Shown here one piece after another: positions 12,151-24,200 of a stretch of 64,000 nt of DNA (position 1 is its first letter; every line of letters starts with the position of its first letter). The translations under genes were made by a program, and so were the position numbers. Origin of the DNA: Paraescarpia echinospica (taxonomy: Eukaryota; Annelida; Polychaeta; Sabellida; Siboglinidae); NCBI GenBank assembly GCA_020002185.1, contig CM034544.1, forward strand, positions 434,001 through 498,000. Direction: 5' to 3'. The notes beneath the pieces were generated by a model, which saw only the letters and a program-made list of their open reading frames with translations, searched no databases and was not told where the DNA came from.

Positions 12151-15042
12151 TTTTATTTTCACTACGTTTAGTGTTAGTTACTTGACATTTTAATTTTTGG
12201 GACAGTGCATTATATATAGTACTTCCCCAAAGCTTAGTGTCTACGCAATAATCACTTTGTGTTTTGTTCAATATGCTTACGATATTCTCACTCTACGTTC
12301 ACGTTGTGGCAGTACATATGCTTTAATTAATTTTCACACATTTTATGCTGATGCAATAAGTACATTGTGTTATATTTGTAAGCGGAATATTCGTAATATT
12401 CTCTTTTATAAAAGGTATAGCTTGTGCAGCTCTTTCACAACGTCTAGTCTATGTTTATATGACGTGTCCTGTAAACATAGAGCACTACTGTTTATTCAGT
12501 TTTCCAATATGATTGATAACAATTACTTCTTAGCGCAATTTGGTGGTCTAAAAAAATTCTCTCTATCACATATTAGAAACGGATAAAATGAATGAAGATG
12601 GGGATATTGAACCATTTCAACATTCACCATACTTTGACGATGATAATTTAATAAACCATTTAACGAACAAGCAAAGCAAGTTTATTTTGCTTAGCCTAAA
12701 CTGTCAGAGTTTAAATGCAAAAAGTTGACGAAATTAAAATAAAGCTAGAGACATTCAGAAGTAGTGGCTGTGAGATTAGTGCTCTGTGTTTACAGGAAAC
12801 ATGGCTCGATGAAGAGGCTGACACTTCTTTATTTCAAATAGATGGATATACATTAATATGCCAAGGCAAAATCTGTAGTGGACATGCTGGCCTGGCAATC
12901 TATCTCAGCAACAAATACATTTACTAATCTATAAATATCCATGCTAATACAGACATTTGAGAAGGTCAATTTATTTAAATAACATGTTGTGCCATGAAGA
13001 AAAAAATTATTCTTGGAAATATACATAGACCACCTGGAGATATAATTGAAAACTACCATATATTTACAAACGAATTTGCATCAAATTTAGTTGATTTACA
13101 AAAATCTAAAAGTTAAATAATAACTGCAGGAGATTACAATATTGACTTGCGTAAAATTAACGAAAAATCTATAATATGTGAATAATTTGACACAATAGTT
13201 TCATATGGTTTATTCCCTACAATTACCATGCCAACACGACTTTCAGAATATCGTGGAACACTCATTGATAATTTCTTATGCAATTTGTCGAAAGGATTCT
13301 TCAAATCCTCAGCTGGTATTTTAGTGAGCAATATTTCTGATCATTTTCCATAGTTTCTAATTCTGGACTATGTCGAAACCACTAATGCGATACCAAGGTT
13401 TATACAAATAAAACAACAAAATCCTGACTTACTCAATAAATTTTGAATTGAAATAATAAACTCAAATAATAAATAAAATTATTATTATTACCCCTAGGTA
13501 TTATTAAATCTTTATGATAAACTTAACTCAGATACTCATTTGGATCCGAATGAAAACTACAATATCCTCGATGACATTGTTACTGCAGCTATGGATAAAT
13601 TTCTACCTATTAAAGTAATTAAATTTAACAAATATAAACATAAGAAAACTCCTTGGATTACCAATGGCATTATTATGTCGATAAAGTTTAGAAACAAATT
13701 ACATTCGAGAATGAAACCGACTCACGTAAATACAGAGCATTATCATAAACTTAAAACTGACTTGCATACTTACAATAACATTCTTAAAAGTAATATTAGA
13801 TTAGCTAAGCAAATGCATTACCAATCGAGTTTTGAAAAGCAAAAGCATGATATTAAAAAGAAGTGGTGTTTAATTAAAGAAATTATTCAGAAAAGTCAAA
13901 AGAAAGAACAATTTCCAGATTTGTTCAAAGTCGATGGGGAAATGATTAGTGACAAATGCATTATTGCAAACAGATTTAACACGTTTTTTACTAATGCTGG
14001 TCCTACTCTAGCCTCTAAAACAACTACTAGTGGAGGTAACTCATACAAAGATTACCTAAAAAACACAATATTTCACACCTTCAGCTTTAACCCAATTGAC
14101 ATGGAAACTACTTTTAATATAATTGATCGTTTACCTCCAAAATCAAGTTGTGGAAAAGACAGTATTTTAACACAATTACTAAAATTGATAAAAAAATGAT
14201 ATCAACAATGCAGTCACTCTAATTATTAATCAATCAATAATAACTGGTATATTTCCAGACAAATAAAAAATTGCAAAAGTCATACCCCTTTTCAAAAAAG
14301 GTGATGTTTCTGACTTTAACAATTACCGTCCTATTTCTATCCTGCCAGTGATTTCAAAAATGTTTGAAAGGGTTATTTTTGATCAAATCCTCAATTGCTT
14401 CCATTCTAAAGCGTTATACTACAGTAGCCAATATGGGTTTAGAAAGAAACATTCTACCGAGCTTGCTACCCTTGAAATCATAGACAGAATTATACAAGAA
14501 CTTGATAAATCGGTTACTCCAATAAATATATACCTTGATTTATCAAAAGCATTTGACACAATTGATCACAGTATATTGGTACAGAAGTTAAATTACTATG
14601 GATTAAATGACAAGGCTCTGGACCTTTGTAAGAGTTATTTACAAAATCGTAAGCAGTATGTAGAAATTGAAAATGTTAAGTCAAAGGAAATAGTCATCAA
14701 CACTGATGTCCGTCAATGTTAAATTTTAGGGCCACTCTTATTTATTATATATATAAATGATATAGCACTTTCTAGTACCCTTTTCAAATTCATAACGTAT
14801 GCTGACGGCACCACCCTTACTAGTACACTAAATACATTTAATGATTCAGAAAGCCAAATGCGAAGTGAAAATATAAAAAAAAACTAACAAAGATTTATAA
14901 TCTGTTGAAAGCTAATAAACTGTCACTAAATGCCATAAAGACTAAATTCAAAATTTGTCATATGCCTCAAAAGAAAGTAGAATACCCTGTGTTACAAATA
15001 GATGGGGCATACATTGAATGGGTAAATGATTTCAATTTTTAG

Positions 15043-16990
15043 TCCTTTGGGCCAAAGGTCCAAGGGACTATTGCCATCACTCTGCCTCCGCTGTCCGCCG
15101 TTAGCTGCTGTATCTCAGAAACTGTTCAGCCACTTTTTTTTTATTTTGCATAGACATATCTTAGGGTACTGCCACTATGCACGATCAATCTGTATTTGAT
15201 TGAATCATTCTAAGGACCCGTAAGGCCCCCAAGGGCCCAAAAAGCTGGTAATTTGTCACATTTTGCCTATTTTTTCAAAAACTGTTCAACACCCTTTTTT
15301 CTAATTTTGCATAGATGTATCTTAGGGTACTGCCACTATAAATAAGAAATCTGTATTTGATTGAATCATTCTAAGGGCACCTCGGGGGCCCCCAAAGTGC
15401 AAAAGTTTTACATTATCTAGTGATGTGGTTTTGAGAAGGTCCCTTGAAACCACCCCAACAGTAGATGTTGTGTATTGTAATATTGTAATTAATTGGTCAC
15501 AGGCAGAGCAGACACATTTGACCCCTGTTAAACTCGGTTGCCTGCATCTTTTAAACTGTATCTTCAAAACTATTGATTTTCTATAATTGCAAGTTGTGTT
15601 TATTTTGATGTTCATTTAATTATTATAAAATGGTGTGACTGTGGTGTCTATTGGTTAAAGATGTATTGTCACCTGTAGATGACAAACATAGAAAATTTAT
15701 ATTCTGGACAACTATAGAGTGAAATGTCCTACACTTTATATATATCAAATGCATTCTACTGTTCTGTTTACACTTGCCAAGCCTTGTGTAGACATGGTAC
15801 TGTGTAAATCAATTGTATCAATACAGACAATAATTACAGATTCACAATATAGTTGACACCTGAAACAACCAAATGTCGACCATTAGAAGAGTTGACATAG
15901 TTCCGCTATACACAAGAAATCTGTATTTGATTGAATCATTCTAGTATCATCAGCATATAGTAGAACATACATTTTCAAGAAAATGTCTACATCATCATCA
16001 CTAAGGTTGTAAATTTCACCAGCTGCCATGTCAAGTCCATTATAATTATGACTAACAGTGTTCACAATTCAGGTAAATAAGAAAGGAGACAAGTTTTCGC
16101 CTTGCTGTACCTCTACATCACACGAGAAGAAGGCTGCCACAGCCTGGCCCTGTTTTTTAAGTATTCATTTATTACATTATTAATACTACATGCGTGTTTG
16201 TTTTTGAGGTTTTTGATTTGCATTAGTACCTCATTTTGTGTGAATGGTCTGTTTATGTGTTCGTTTGACTGGGAAATCTTTCTTGGATCAAAAGGTATCT
16301 CACTAGCTGCAGTTTCACTTTCAGGGTTTTCACTGAGTTTTTCAAAGTGGTTCATAAACTTATCCAATGAAATATTTCCACATTTTTCACTGCTGTTACT
16401 TGCTTTATTAAGTATATCCCAGTATTCTGCAGGCTTGTTGTGTTTTAGGTTGCGCAGGTTTTCATGTAACTGTTTAAGGTAGCATTTTGATATTTGTTTT
16501 ATGAAGCATGTATACCCACTAGCCAATTCTCTTAACTCTGCATTAGCTTCGCCATTTGAAATTTTCTTTAGTCTACCTTTTGCTCTCAAATAATCTGTCC
16601 TCTTAGTTTTACACATAAAGACAGAATCTGGCATAACTTGCTAAGTCTTTGTAGCATCACATTTGTACTTCCAGTGTATCATTGCAACATAACACACATA
16701 CTGTGTGCCACATTTGAATGTCATGCATATAATATTTCCATGCAATCCATTTGCATATATAATATAAAACTTCAACAGCCGTTTTCTTTATTTTCACTTT
16801 TTGACCCCTACCATGTTCAATGCTCCATAACTTCGCCAATTTTTGTAGCAGTCATAATTTTTTAAACCGTGTAAAGCACCTTACCCAAACTTTCCAAGGA
16901 TGTGAGAAAAAAATGTTACAATTTTTCCGACTTATCACTCATTTGGTCAGCCGGGGTCACATATCGACGTATTAGTCCAAAGGATTCAGG
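15043..16990. mobile_element. Non-autonomous repeat inserted in the LINE, itself interrupted
   Basis: The LINE sequence breaks at ...TTCAATTTTT (15031-15040) and resumes at TTTTTAGGCACC (about 16996). The insert starts AGTCCTTTGGGCC and ends near GTCCAAAGGATTCAGGGCCC, so TCCTTTGG occurs in opposite orientation at both ends. Internal partial copies carry CTTAGGGTACTGCCACTAT (15162 and 15322) and CTGTATTTGATTGAATCATT (about 15190, 15350 and 15918). I see no coding capacity of its own. The class is unknown. After the third internal copy another LINE fragment is inserted. Confidence 0.65.
15943..16640 (-). mobile_element. LINE fragment nested in the 15.0-17.0 kb insert
   Basis: The minus strand encodes a linker and early reverse-transcriptase segment from 16634 (PDSVFMCKTKRTDYLRAKGR; later PFDPRKISQSNEHINRPFTQ). 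After a deletion near 16120 it continues with QGENLSPFLFT and the catalytic LLYADDT (about 15950). Its middle part closely matches the minus-strand fragment at 63056-63360, so both come from one family. Short stops and the deletion show it is dead. Confidence 0.75.
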
Positions 16991-17924
16991 GCCCATTTTT
17001 AGGCACCACAATAGATAACCATTTAAACTGGCAGAGTCATACAAACTAAATAGGAAATAAAAACTCTAAAACAAGAGGCATACTAAATAAACTTAAACAA
17101 TTGTTACCACCTGATACATTTTATATTATGTACAATGCTCTTATTCACCCTCATATTAATTATGGCTTACTTTTATGGGGTCATCAGGCACATCGAATTT
17201 TCAAATTACAGGAAAAAGCAATACAAATAACATCCTTAAGTAAATATAATGCTCACACAAGTCGTATTTTAAAAAGACTTCAGTTGCTAAAGTTGGATGA
17301 CATTTATAAAATCCAACAATTAAAATTTTACTATAAATTAACTAAAAATCTTTTACCCTACTACTTCAATGTTTTTTCCAAGCACACACATCTATGATAT
17401 TCATCAGCACTGCACAAAAGAAATAATCTGTATATTTCCAGATTCAAACATGAATTTGTCAAAAAATGCATTAAACACAACATAGTAGAGACAGTTAACA
17501 ATTCACCAAGTATTATCATTAATAAAATTTACACCCACAATCTATATGGTTTTTCAATCTACAGAAAAAAACTTTTTTATTTTAAATTATGAATCCAGTT
17601 GTCGTATTCATCATTGCTTTATTTGTAATTCGTAATACGTATTGGAATGTATACCTAAGTATCCATATGTACATCAATTTGTACAAGAGTACATATAATC
17701 AGTCCTTGTATTATGCATGTATGTTGATACATTGAGTAATTATCAACTCTAAAACAAGTCATATGCTATTCTGATTTGTGTCATTTAAATTTTATTGTTG
17801 TTTATATTTATGGGGTGGCTCCTGTGCTAGCGAAATTATATATCTTAATGGGAGTCTCCCGGCCTTATCTATTACTTGCGTTATTCATTGTATATGTATC
17901 ATATTTATAGGTCAAGTAAATTGA

Positions 17925-18965
17925 TTCTGAGTTCTGAGATATAGTCTTCTTTATTTCCAGTGTTTCTGTAAACTCTCCACATAATTTGTTTGTAAGCAAT
18001 CTTTCGTATACCTTCTTTTGATAGGTGTTTCTTCTTAGATCATTTCCTTTGCTTTTTAGGGGAACAAATCTTTCAATAATGCCTTCAATCTCATCTTTCA
18101 AAATGGTCCAACTTTCTGTTGCTGTCCTGTCCTTCATTAAGTTAGTCCAATCTATGAGTGGTAAATATTTTCACATCTGTTTATATTTGCCTTTGTTAAA
18201 GTTTCTCCTCCATCGCTTTTTACCATTATTCCCTGACTGTACTTTTATACTAAAATGGATCTGGTTATGATCACTAGATCCCAAAGGTTCATGTATTTTA
18301 ACATTATCAACTAATTCGTTTTGAGAAGAGAACACTAAACCGAACACATTCCCACCTCTGGTTGGTTCCAGAACATGTTGAGTAAGGAAACAGTCCTGTA
18401 TTAGAAGTAGAAACTGTTGGTCATCACCTCCAGCACTCTCTAGTGACATCCACTGAATATGTCCATGATTAAAATCACCCATTATAACACATTCCCCTTT
18501 ACTTATCTACTACAGTTTTACATCATCCTCTTGTCTTATGCTAGGACTGTGATAAACTAGTCCTATTGTTAATGTTGAGTTTCTGGTATCTATGTTGCAC
18601 CAAATAGCTTCCTCGCAATCTGCTTCCCTTTTCATTTGTACTTCATATGTCTGTATGGATTCTTTAATATACACAATGACTCGACCTCCCATTCTCTCTT
18701 GTCTGTCCTTTCTAAACATGACATAACTCGATAGAGCTAATTCAGCATCTACCATGTCTTCATGTGTCCATGATTCTGTGAAGTCTATTATATCGCGGTC
18801 TATATCCGCTATCATGATGTCTAAATCACTTCTCTTATTTACTATGCTTCTGGCATTTAAGCGCACACATCTAAGTTAATTGTTATGGATATTTGGTGAA
18901 TCTTTCCTTGTAGATTTGTTTGTACTATTTCTTTGGGGTAGCTCTATGTATCCCCCCTGTGCATC
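17925..18965 (-). mobile_element. CR1-like LINE, endonuclease part only
   Basis: The minus strand encodes the CR1 endonuclease: MRLNARSIVNKRSDLDIMIA (18866), ESWTHED, RMGGRVIVYIKES, then MGDFNHGHIQW (18482), SSDHNQIHFSIKV and the linker CWTIL-like ESWTILKDEIEG. It is nearly identical to 11680-12110, so it belongs to the same family as the 9.7-12.1 kb copy. It keeps the 5' half and lacks the reverse transcriptase, which is unusual for a LINE and suggests a later deletion at about 17925. Confidence 0.8.
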
Positions 18966-19014
18966 TAGTTCTGTCCTCTATTTTCAAAGGAATACGGACT
19001 AAATTCGCATTCAA

Positions 19015-19580
19015 CCGGTGAGTAAAGTGGCTGAAACGTAACACATTGTTGGCAAAGGAAAGTGAAGGCCACCCATGTTGGAAAGTGTTCTGTTCTCTCC
19101 AGTGAGTAAAGTGGCTGAAACGTAACACATTGTTGGCAAAGGAAGGCGAAGGCCACCATGTTGGAAAGTGTTCTGTTCTCTCCGGTGAGTAAAGTGGCTG
19201 AAACGTAACACATTGTTGGCAAAGGAAGGTGAAGGCCACCATGTTGGAAAGTGTTCTGTTCTCTCCGGTGAGAAAAGTGGCTGAAACGTAACACATTGTT
19301 GGCAAAGGAAGGTGAAGGCCACCATGTTGGAAAGTGTTCTGTTCTCTCCGGTGAGTAAAGTGGCTGAAACGTAACACATTGTTGGCAAAGGAAAGTGAAG
19401 GCCACCATGTTGGAAAGTGTTCTGTTCTCTCCGGTGAGTAAAGTGGCTGAAACGTAACACATTGTTGGCAAAGGAAGGTGAAGGCCACCATGTTGGAAAG
19501 TGTTCTGTTCTCTCCGGTGAGTAAAGTGGCTGAAACGTAACACATTGTTGGCAAAGGAAGGTGAAGGCCACCCATGTTGG
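19015..19580. repeat. 83-bp tandem repeat (first of two), about 7 copies
   Basis: GTGAGTAAAGTGGCTGAAAC recurs every 83 bp (for example 19185 and 19268). Because 83 is not a multiple of 3 and the unit lacks stops on the minus strand, all three minus frames stay open for about 200 codons. I regard these frames as a by-product of the repeat, not a gene. Copies differ by only a few bases. Confidence 0.9.
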
Positions 19581-19599
19581 GTGGCACCACCTAGCAAAT

Positions 19600-21200
19600 G
19601 AACTATTCAATAATTTAATGCCATCAAAAATCTCTTATGAAAACAGCAATGTGACTAGCTGTTGTCACACAGGCCACACACTTTATTTAAACATAGCACA
19701 CTTGAACAATGATACAGTCATTAGTTTTGGACTTCACACTTTGAACAATCAATACGTAATTACACAATATTTTTTATTATTTGTTTGGTAATTAAAAAAT
19801 CATAATAGGACGTATTGCATATTATCATGGTGTGCATGCGTACATATGTGTATTTTGGGGCCAGAATGTATATTTCTGGGCCAGTCCATATTCATTAGGG
19901 CCAGTTATTATGGTGTGCATGCATACATATGTGTATTTTGGGGCCAATGTGTATATTTCTGGGCCAGTCCATATTCATTAGGGCCAGTTATTATGGTGTG
20001 CATGCATACATATGTGTATTTTGGGGCCAGAATGTATATTTCTGGGCCAGTCCACATTCACTAGGGCCAGTTATTATGGTGTGCATGCATACATATGTGT
20101 ATTTTGGGGCTTGCGTGTATATTTCTGGGCCAGTCCACATTCATTAGGGCTAGTTATTATGGTGTGCATGCCTACATATGTGTATTTTGGGGCCAGTATG
20201 TATATTTCTGGGCCAGTCCACATTCATTAGGGCCAGTTATTATGGTGTGCATGCGTACATATGTGTATTTTGGGGCCAGAATGTATATTTCTGGGCCAGT
20301 CCACATTCACTAGGGCCAGTTATTATGGTGTGCATGCGTACACATGTGTATTTTGGGGCCTGTGTGTATATTTCTAGGCCAGTCCACATTCATTAGGGCC
20401 AGTTATTATGGTGTGTATGCGTACATATGTGTATTTTGGGGCCAGTGTATATATTTCTGGGCCAGTCCACATTCATTAGGGCCAGTTATTATGGTGTGCA
20501 TGCGTACATATGTGTATTTTGGGGCCAGTGTGTATATTTATGGGCCAGTCCACATTCATTAGGGCCAATTATTATGGTGTGCATGCCTACATATGTGTAT
20601 TTTGGGGCCAGTGTGTATATTTCTGGGCCAGTCCACATTCACTAGGGCCAATTATTATGGTGTGCATGCGTACATATGTGTATTTTGGGGCCAGTGTGTA
20701 TATTTCTGGGCCAGTCCACATTCACTAGGGCCAATTATTACGGTGCAGATGCATACATATGTGTATTTTGGGGCTAGTGTGTATATTTCTGGGCCTTTCC
20801 ACATTCATTAGGGCCAGTTATTATGGTGTGCATGCCTACATATGTGTATGTTGGGGCCAGTGTGTTTATTTCTGGGCCAGTCCACATTTATTAGGGCCAG
20901 TTATTATGGTGTGCATGCCTACATATGTGTATTTTGGGGTCAATGTGTATAAATCTGGGCCAGTCCACATTAATTAGGGCCAGTTCAAAATGGATCAGGA
21001 CCAATTAATATAATCTTGCCACTATATTTTTGCTAACTCATTTAAACTTCAGATACTGTAATGACGCCTCGGTGCAGAGTTCGTGTGAAGCTTGTTTATT
21101 GTGAATGATTCCTCAGGGCACCTCGGCATCAACATCTATTTTACGGTAATGCAAAGAATAGGCCAGTAACATATATAGGGCCAGCAATGTGTGCTCTGCA
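19600..21200 (+). mobile_element. Dispersed repeat, copy B (core amplified into a satellite)
   Basis: The flanks at 19640-19800 and 21040-21190 match, in reverse complement, the two flanks of the 83-bp core at 4535-5010. The left flank includes the site where copy A carries its 764-bp insertion (GCTAGTCACATTGCTG complement, about 19645-19660), uninterrupted here. Between the flanks the core is repeated about 14 times. No reading frame with a known domain is present. Confidence 0.75.
19822..20990 (+). repeat. 83-bp tandem repeat (second), about 14 copies
   Basis: GTGTGCATGC and ATTTTGGGGCC recur with a strict 83-bp step from 19830 to 20940. The units differ at a few sites, such as CATGCATAC, CATGCGTAC and CATGCCTAC. 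A single homologous unit occurs in reverse orientation at 4708-4800. It is unrelated in sequence to the 83-bp array at 19.0-19.6 kb. Confidence 0.95.
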
Positions 21201-21244
21201 GCTGACCACTTATCTAATGTCAAATATGAATAGTTTACAAAATA

Positions 21245-24200
21245 TATTATTAAGACAGTGACATTGAGAACTGATTCTGAATGACAAGTGATCTGTTAGA
21301 TCAATGGTCTACTGATCCCATAGATCATACGATGTTGTTATTAAGACAGTGACATTGGGAACTGATTCTGAATGACAAGTGATCTGTTAGCTCAATGGTC
21401 TACTGATCCAATAGATCATATGATGTTGTTATTAAGACAGTGACATTGAGAAGTGATTCTGAATGACAAGTGATCTGTTAGTTCAATGGTCTACTGATCC
21501 CATAGATCATATGATGCTGTTATTAAGACGGTGACATTGAGAAGTGATTCTGAATGAGAAGTGATCTGTAAGCTCAATGGTTTACTGATTGATCCCATAG
21601 ATCATATGATGTTGTTATTAAGACAGTGATATTGAGAAGTGATTCTGAATGACAAGTGATCTGTTAGCTCAATGGTCTACTGATCCCATACATCATATGA
21701 TGTTGTTATTAAGACAGTGACATTGGGAACTGATTCTGAATGCCAAGTGATCTGTTAGTTCAATGGTCTACTGATCCCATAGATCATATGATGTTGTTAT
21801 TAAGACAGTGACATTGGGAACTGATTCTGAATGCCAAGTGATCTGTTAGTTCAATGGTCTACTGATCCCATAGATCATATGATGTTGTTATTAAGACAGT
21901 GACATTGGGAACTGATTCTGAATGCCAAGTGATCTGTTAGCTCAATGGTCTACTGATCCCATAGATCATATGATGTTGTTATTAAGACAGTGACATTGAG
22001 AAGTGATTCTGAATGAGAAGTGATCTGTAAGCTCAATGGTCTACTGATCCCATAGATCATATGATGTTGTTATTAAGACAGTGACATTGAGAAGTGACTC
22101 TGAATGACAAGTGATCTGTTAGCTCAATGGTCTACTGATCCCATAGATCATATGATGTTGTTATTAAGACAGTGACATTGAGAAGTGACTCTGAATGACA
22201 AGTGATCTGTTAGCTCAATGGTCTACTGATCCCATAGATCATATGATGTTGTTATTAAGACAGTGACATTGAGAAGTGATTCTGAATGACAAGTGATCTG
22301 TTAGCTCAATGGTCTACTGATCCCATACATCATATGATGTTGTTATTAAGACAGTGACATTGGGAACTGATTCTGAATGCCAAGTGATCTGTTAGTTCAA
22401 TGGTCTACTGATCCCATAGATCATATGATGTTGTTATTAAGACAGTGACATTGGGAACTGATTCTGAATGCCAAGTGATCTGTTAGCTCAATGGTCTACT
22501 GATCCCATAGATCATATGATGTTGTTATTAAGACGGTGACATTGAGAAGTGATTCTGAATGAGAAGTGATCTGTAAGCTCAATGGTCTACTGATCCCATA
22601 GATCATATGATGTTGTTATTAAGACTGACATTGAGAAGTGACTCTGAATGACAAGTGATCTGTTAGCTCAATGGTCTACTGATCCCATAGATCATATGAT
22701 GTTGTTATTAAGACAGTGACATTGAGAAGTGACTCTGAATGACAAGTGATCTGTTAGCTCAATGGTCTACTGATCCCATAGATCATATGATGTTGTTATT
22801 AAGACAGTGACATTGAAAAGTGATTCTGAATGACAAGTGATCTGTTAGCTCAATGGTCTACTGATCCTGTAGATCATATGATGTTGTTATTAAGACAGTG
22901 ACATTGAGAACTGATTCTGAATGACAAGTGATCTGTTAGTTCAATGGTCTACTGATCCCATAGATCATACGATGTTGTTATTAAGACAGTGACATTGGGA
23001 ACTGATTCTGAATGACAAGTGATCTGTTAGTTCAATGGTCTACTGATCCCATAGATCACATGATGTTGTTATTAAGACAGTGATATTGAGAAGTGATTCT
23101 GAATGACAAGTGATATGTTAGCTCAATGGTCTACTTATCCCATAGATCATATTCTGTTGTTATTAAGACAGTGATATTGAGAAGTGATTCTGAATGACAA
23201 GTGATATGTTAGCTCAATGGTCTACTGATCCCATAGATCATATTCTGTTGTTATTAAGACAGTGACATTGAGAAGTGATTCTGAATGACAAGTTATCTGT
23301 TAGTTCAATGGTCTACTGATCCCATAGATCATATTATGTTGTTATTAAGACAGTGATATTGAGAAGTGATTCTGAATGACAAGTGATCTGTTAGCTCAAT
23401 GGTCTACTGATCCCATACATCATATGATGTTGTTATTAAGACAGTGACATTGGGAACTGATTCTGAATGCCAAGTGATCTGTTAGTTCAATGGTCTACTG
23501 ATCCCATAGATCATATGATGTTGTTATTAAGACAGTGACATTGGGAACTGATTCTGAATGCCAAGTGATCTGTTAGTTCAATGGTCTACTGATCCCATAG
23601 ATCATATGATGTTGTTATTAAGACAGTGACATTGGGAACTGATTCTGAATGCCAAGTGATCTGTTAGTTCAATGGTCTACTGATCCCATAGATCATATGA
23701 TGTTGTTATTAAGACGGTGACATTGAGAAGTGATTCTGAATGAGAAGTGATCTGTAAGCTCAATGGTCTACTGATCCCATAGATCATATGATGTTGTTAT
23801 TAAGACAGTGACATTGAGAAGTGACTCTCAATGACAAGTGATCTGTTAGCTCAATGGTCTACTGATCCCATAGATCATATGATGTTGTTATTAAGACAGT
23901 GACATTGAGAAGTGATTCTGAATGACAAGTGATCTGTTAGCTCAATGGTCTACTGATCCCATACATCATATGATGTTGTTATTAAGACAGTGACATTGGG
24001 AACTGATTCTGAATGACAAGTGATCTGTTAGCTCAATGGTCTACTGATCCAATAGATCATATGATGTTGTTATTAAGACAGTGATATTGGGAACTGATTC
24101 TGAATGACAAGTGATCTGTTAGCTCAATGGTCTACTGATCCAATAGATCATATGATGTTGTTATTAAGACAGTGATATTGAGAAGTGATTCTGAATGACA

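Larger units (their letters stand above)
12160..17860 (+). mobile_element. Second CR1/Jockey-group LINE, decayed and split by a nested insertion
   Basis: The element runs 12160 to about 15042 and resumes at about 16991. The frame starts with an ATG at 12588 (MNEDGDIEPFQHSPYF). The endonuclease shows LSLNCQSLNAK, LQETWLDEE, GDYNIDL and NISDHFP with many stops. The linker is open at 13540-14199. The reverse transcriptase shows YRPISILPVISKMFERV, IYLDLSKAFDTIDHSIL and, at about 14800, YADG where YADD is required. The C-terminal thumb continues after the insertion (PDTFYIMYNALIHPHINYG, 17110 onward) and ends near 17397, followed by an AT-rich 3' part. The missing second Asp and several stops make it inactive. 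Confidence 0.8.

Noticed and set aside
18925..19610. Three overlapping minus-strand frames of about 200 codons
   Set aside because: They are the three frames of one stop-free 83-bp tandem repeat; the same peptides rotate between frames.
19015..20990. Common origin of the two neighbouring 83-bp arrays
   Set aside because: Unit sequences do not align; the equal length seems to be coincidence. The same holds for the two unrelated 91-bp arrays.
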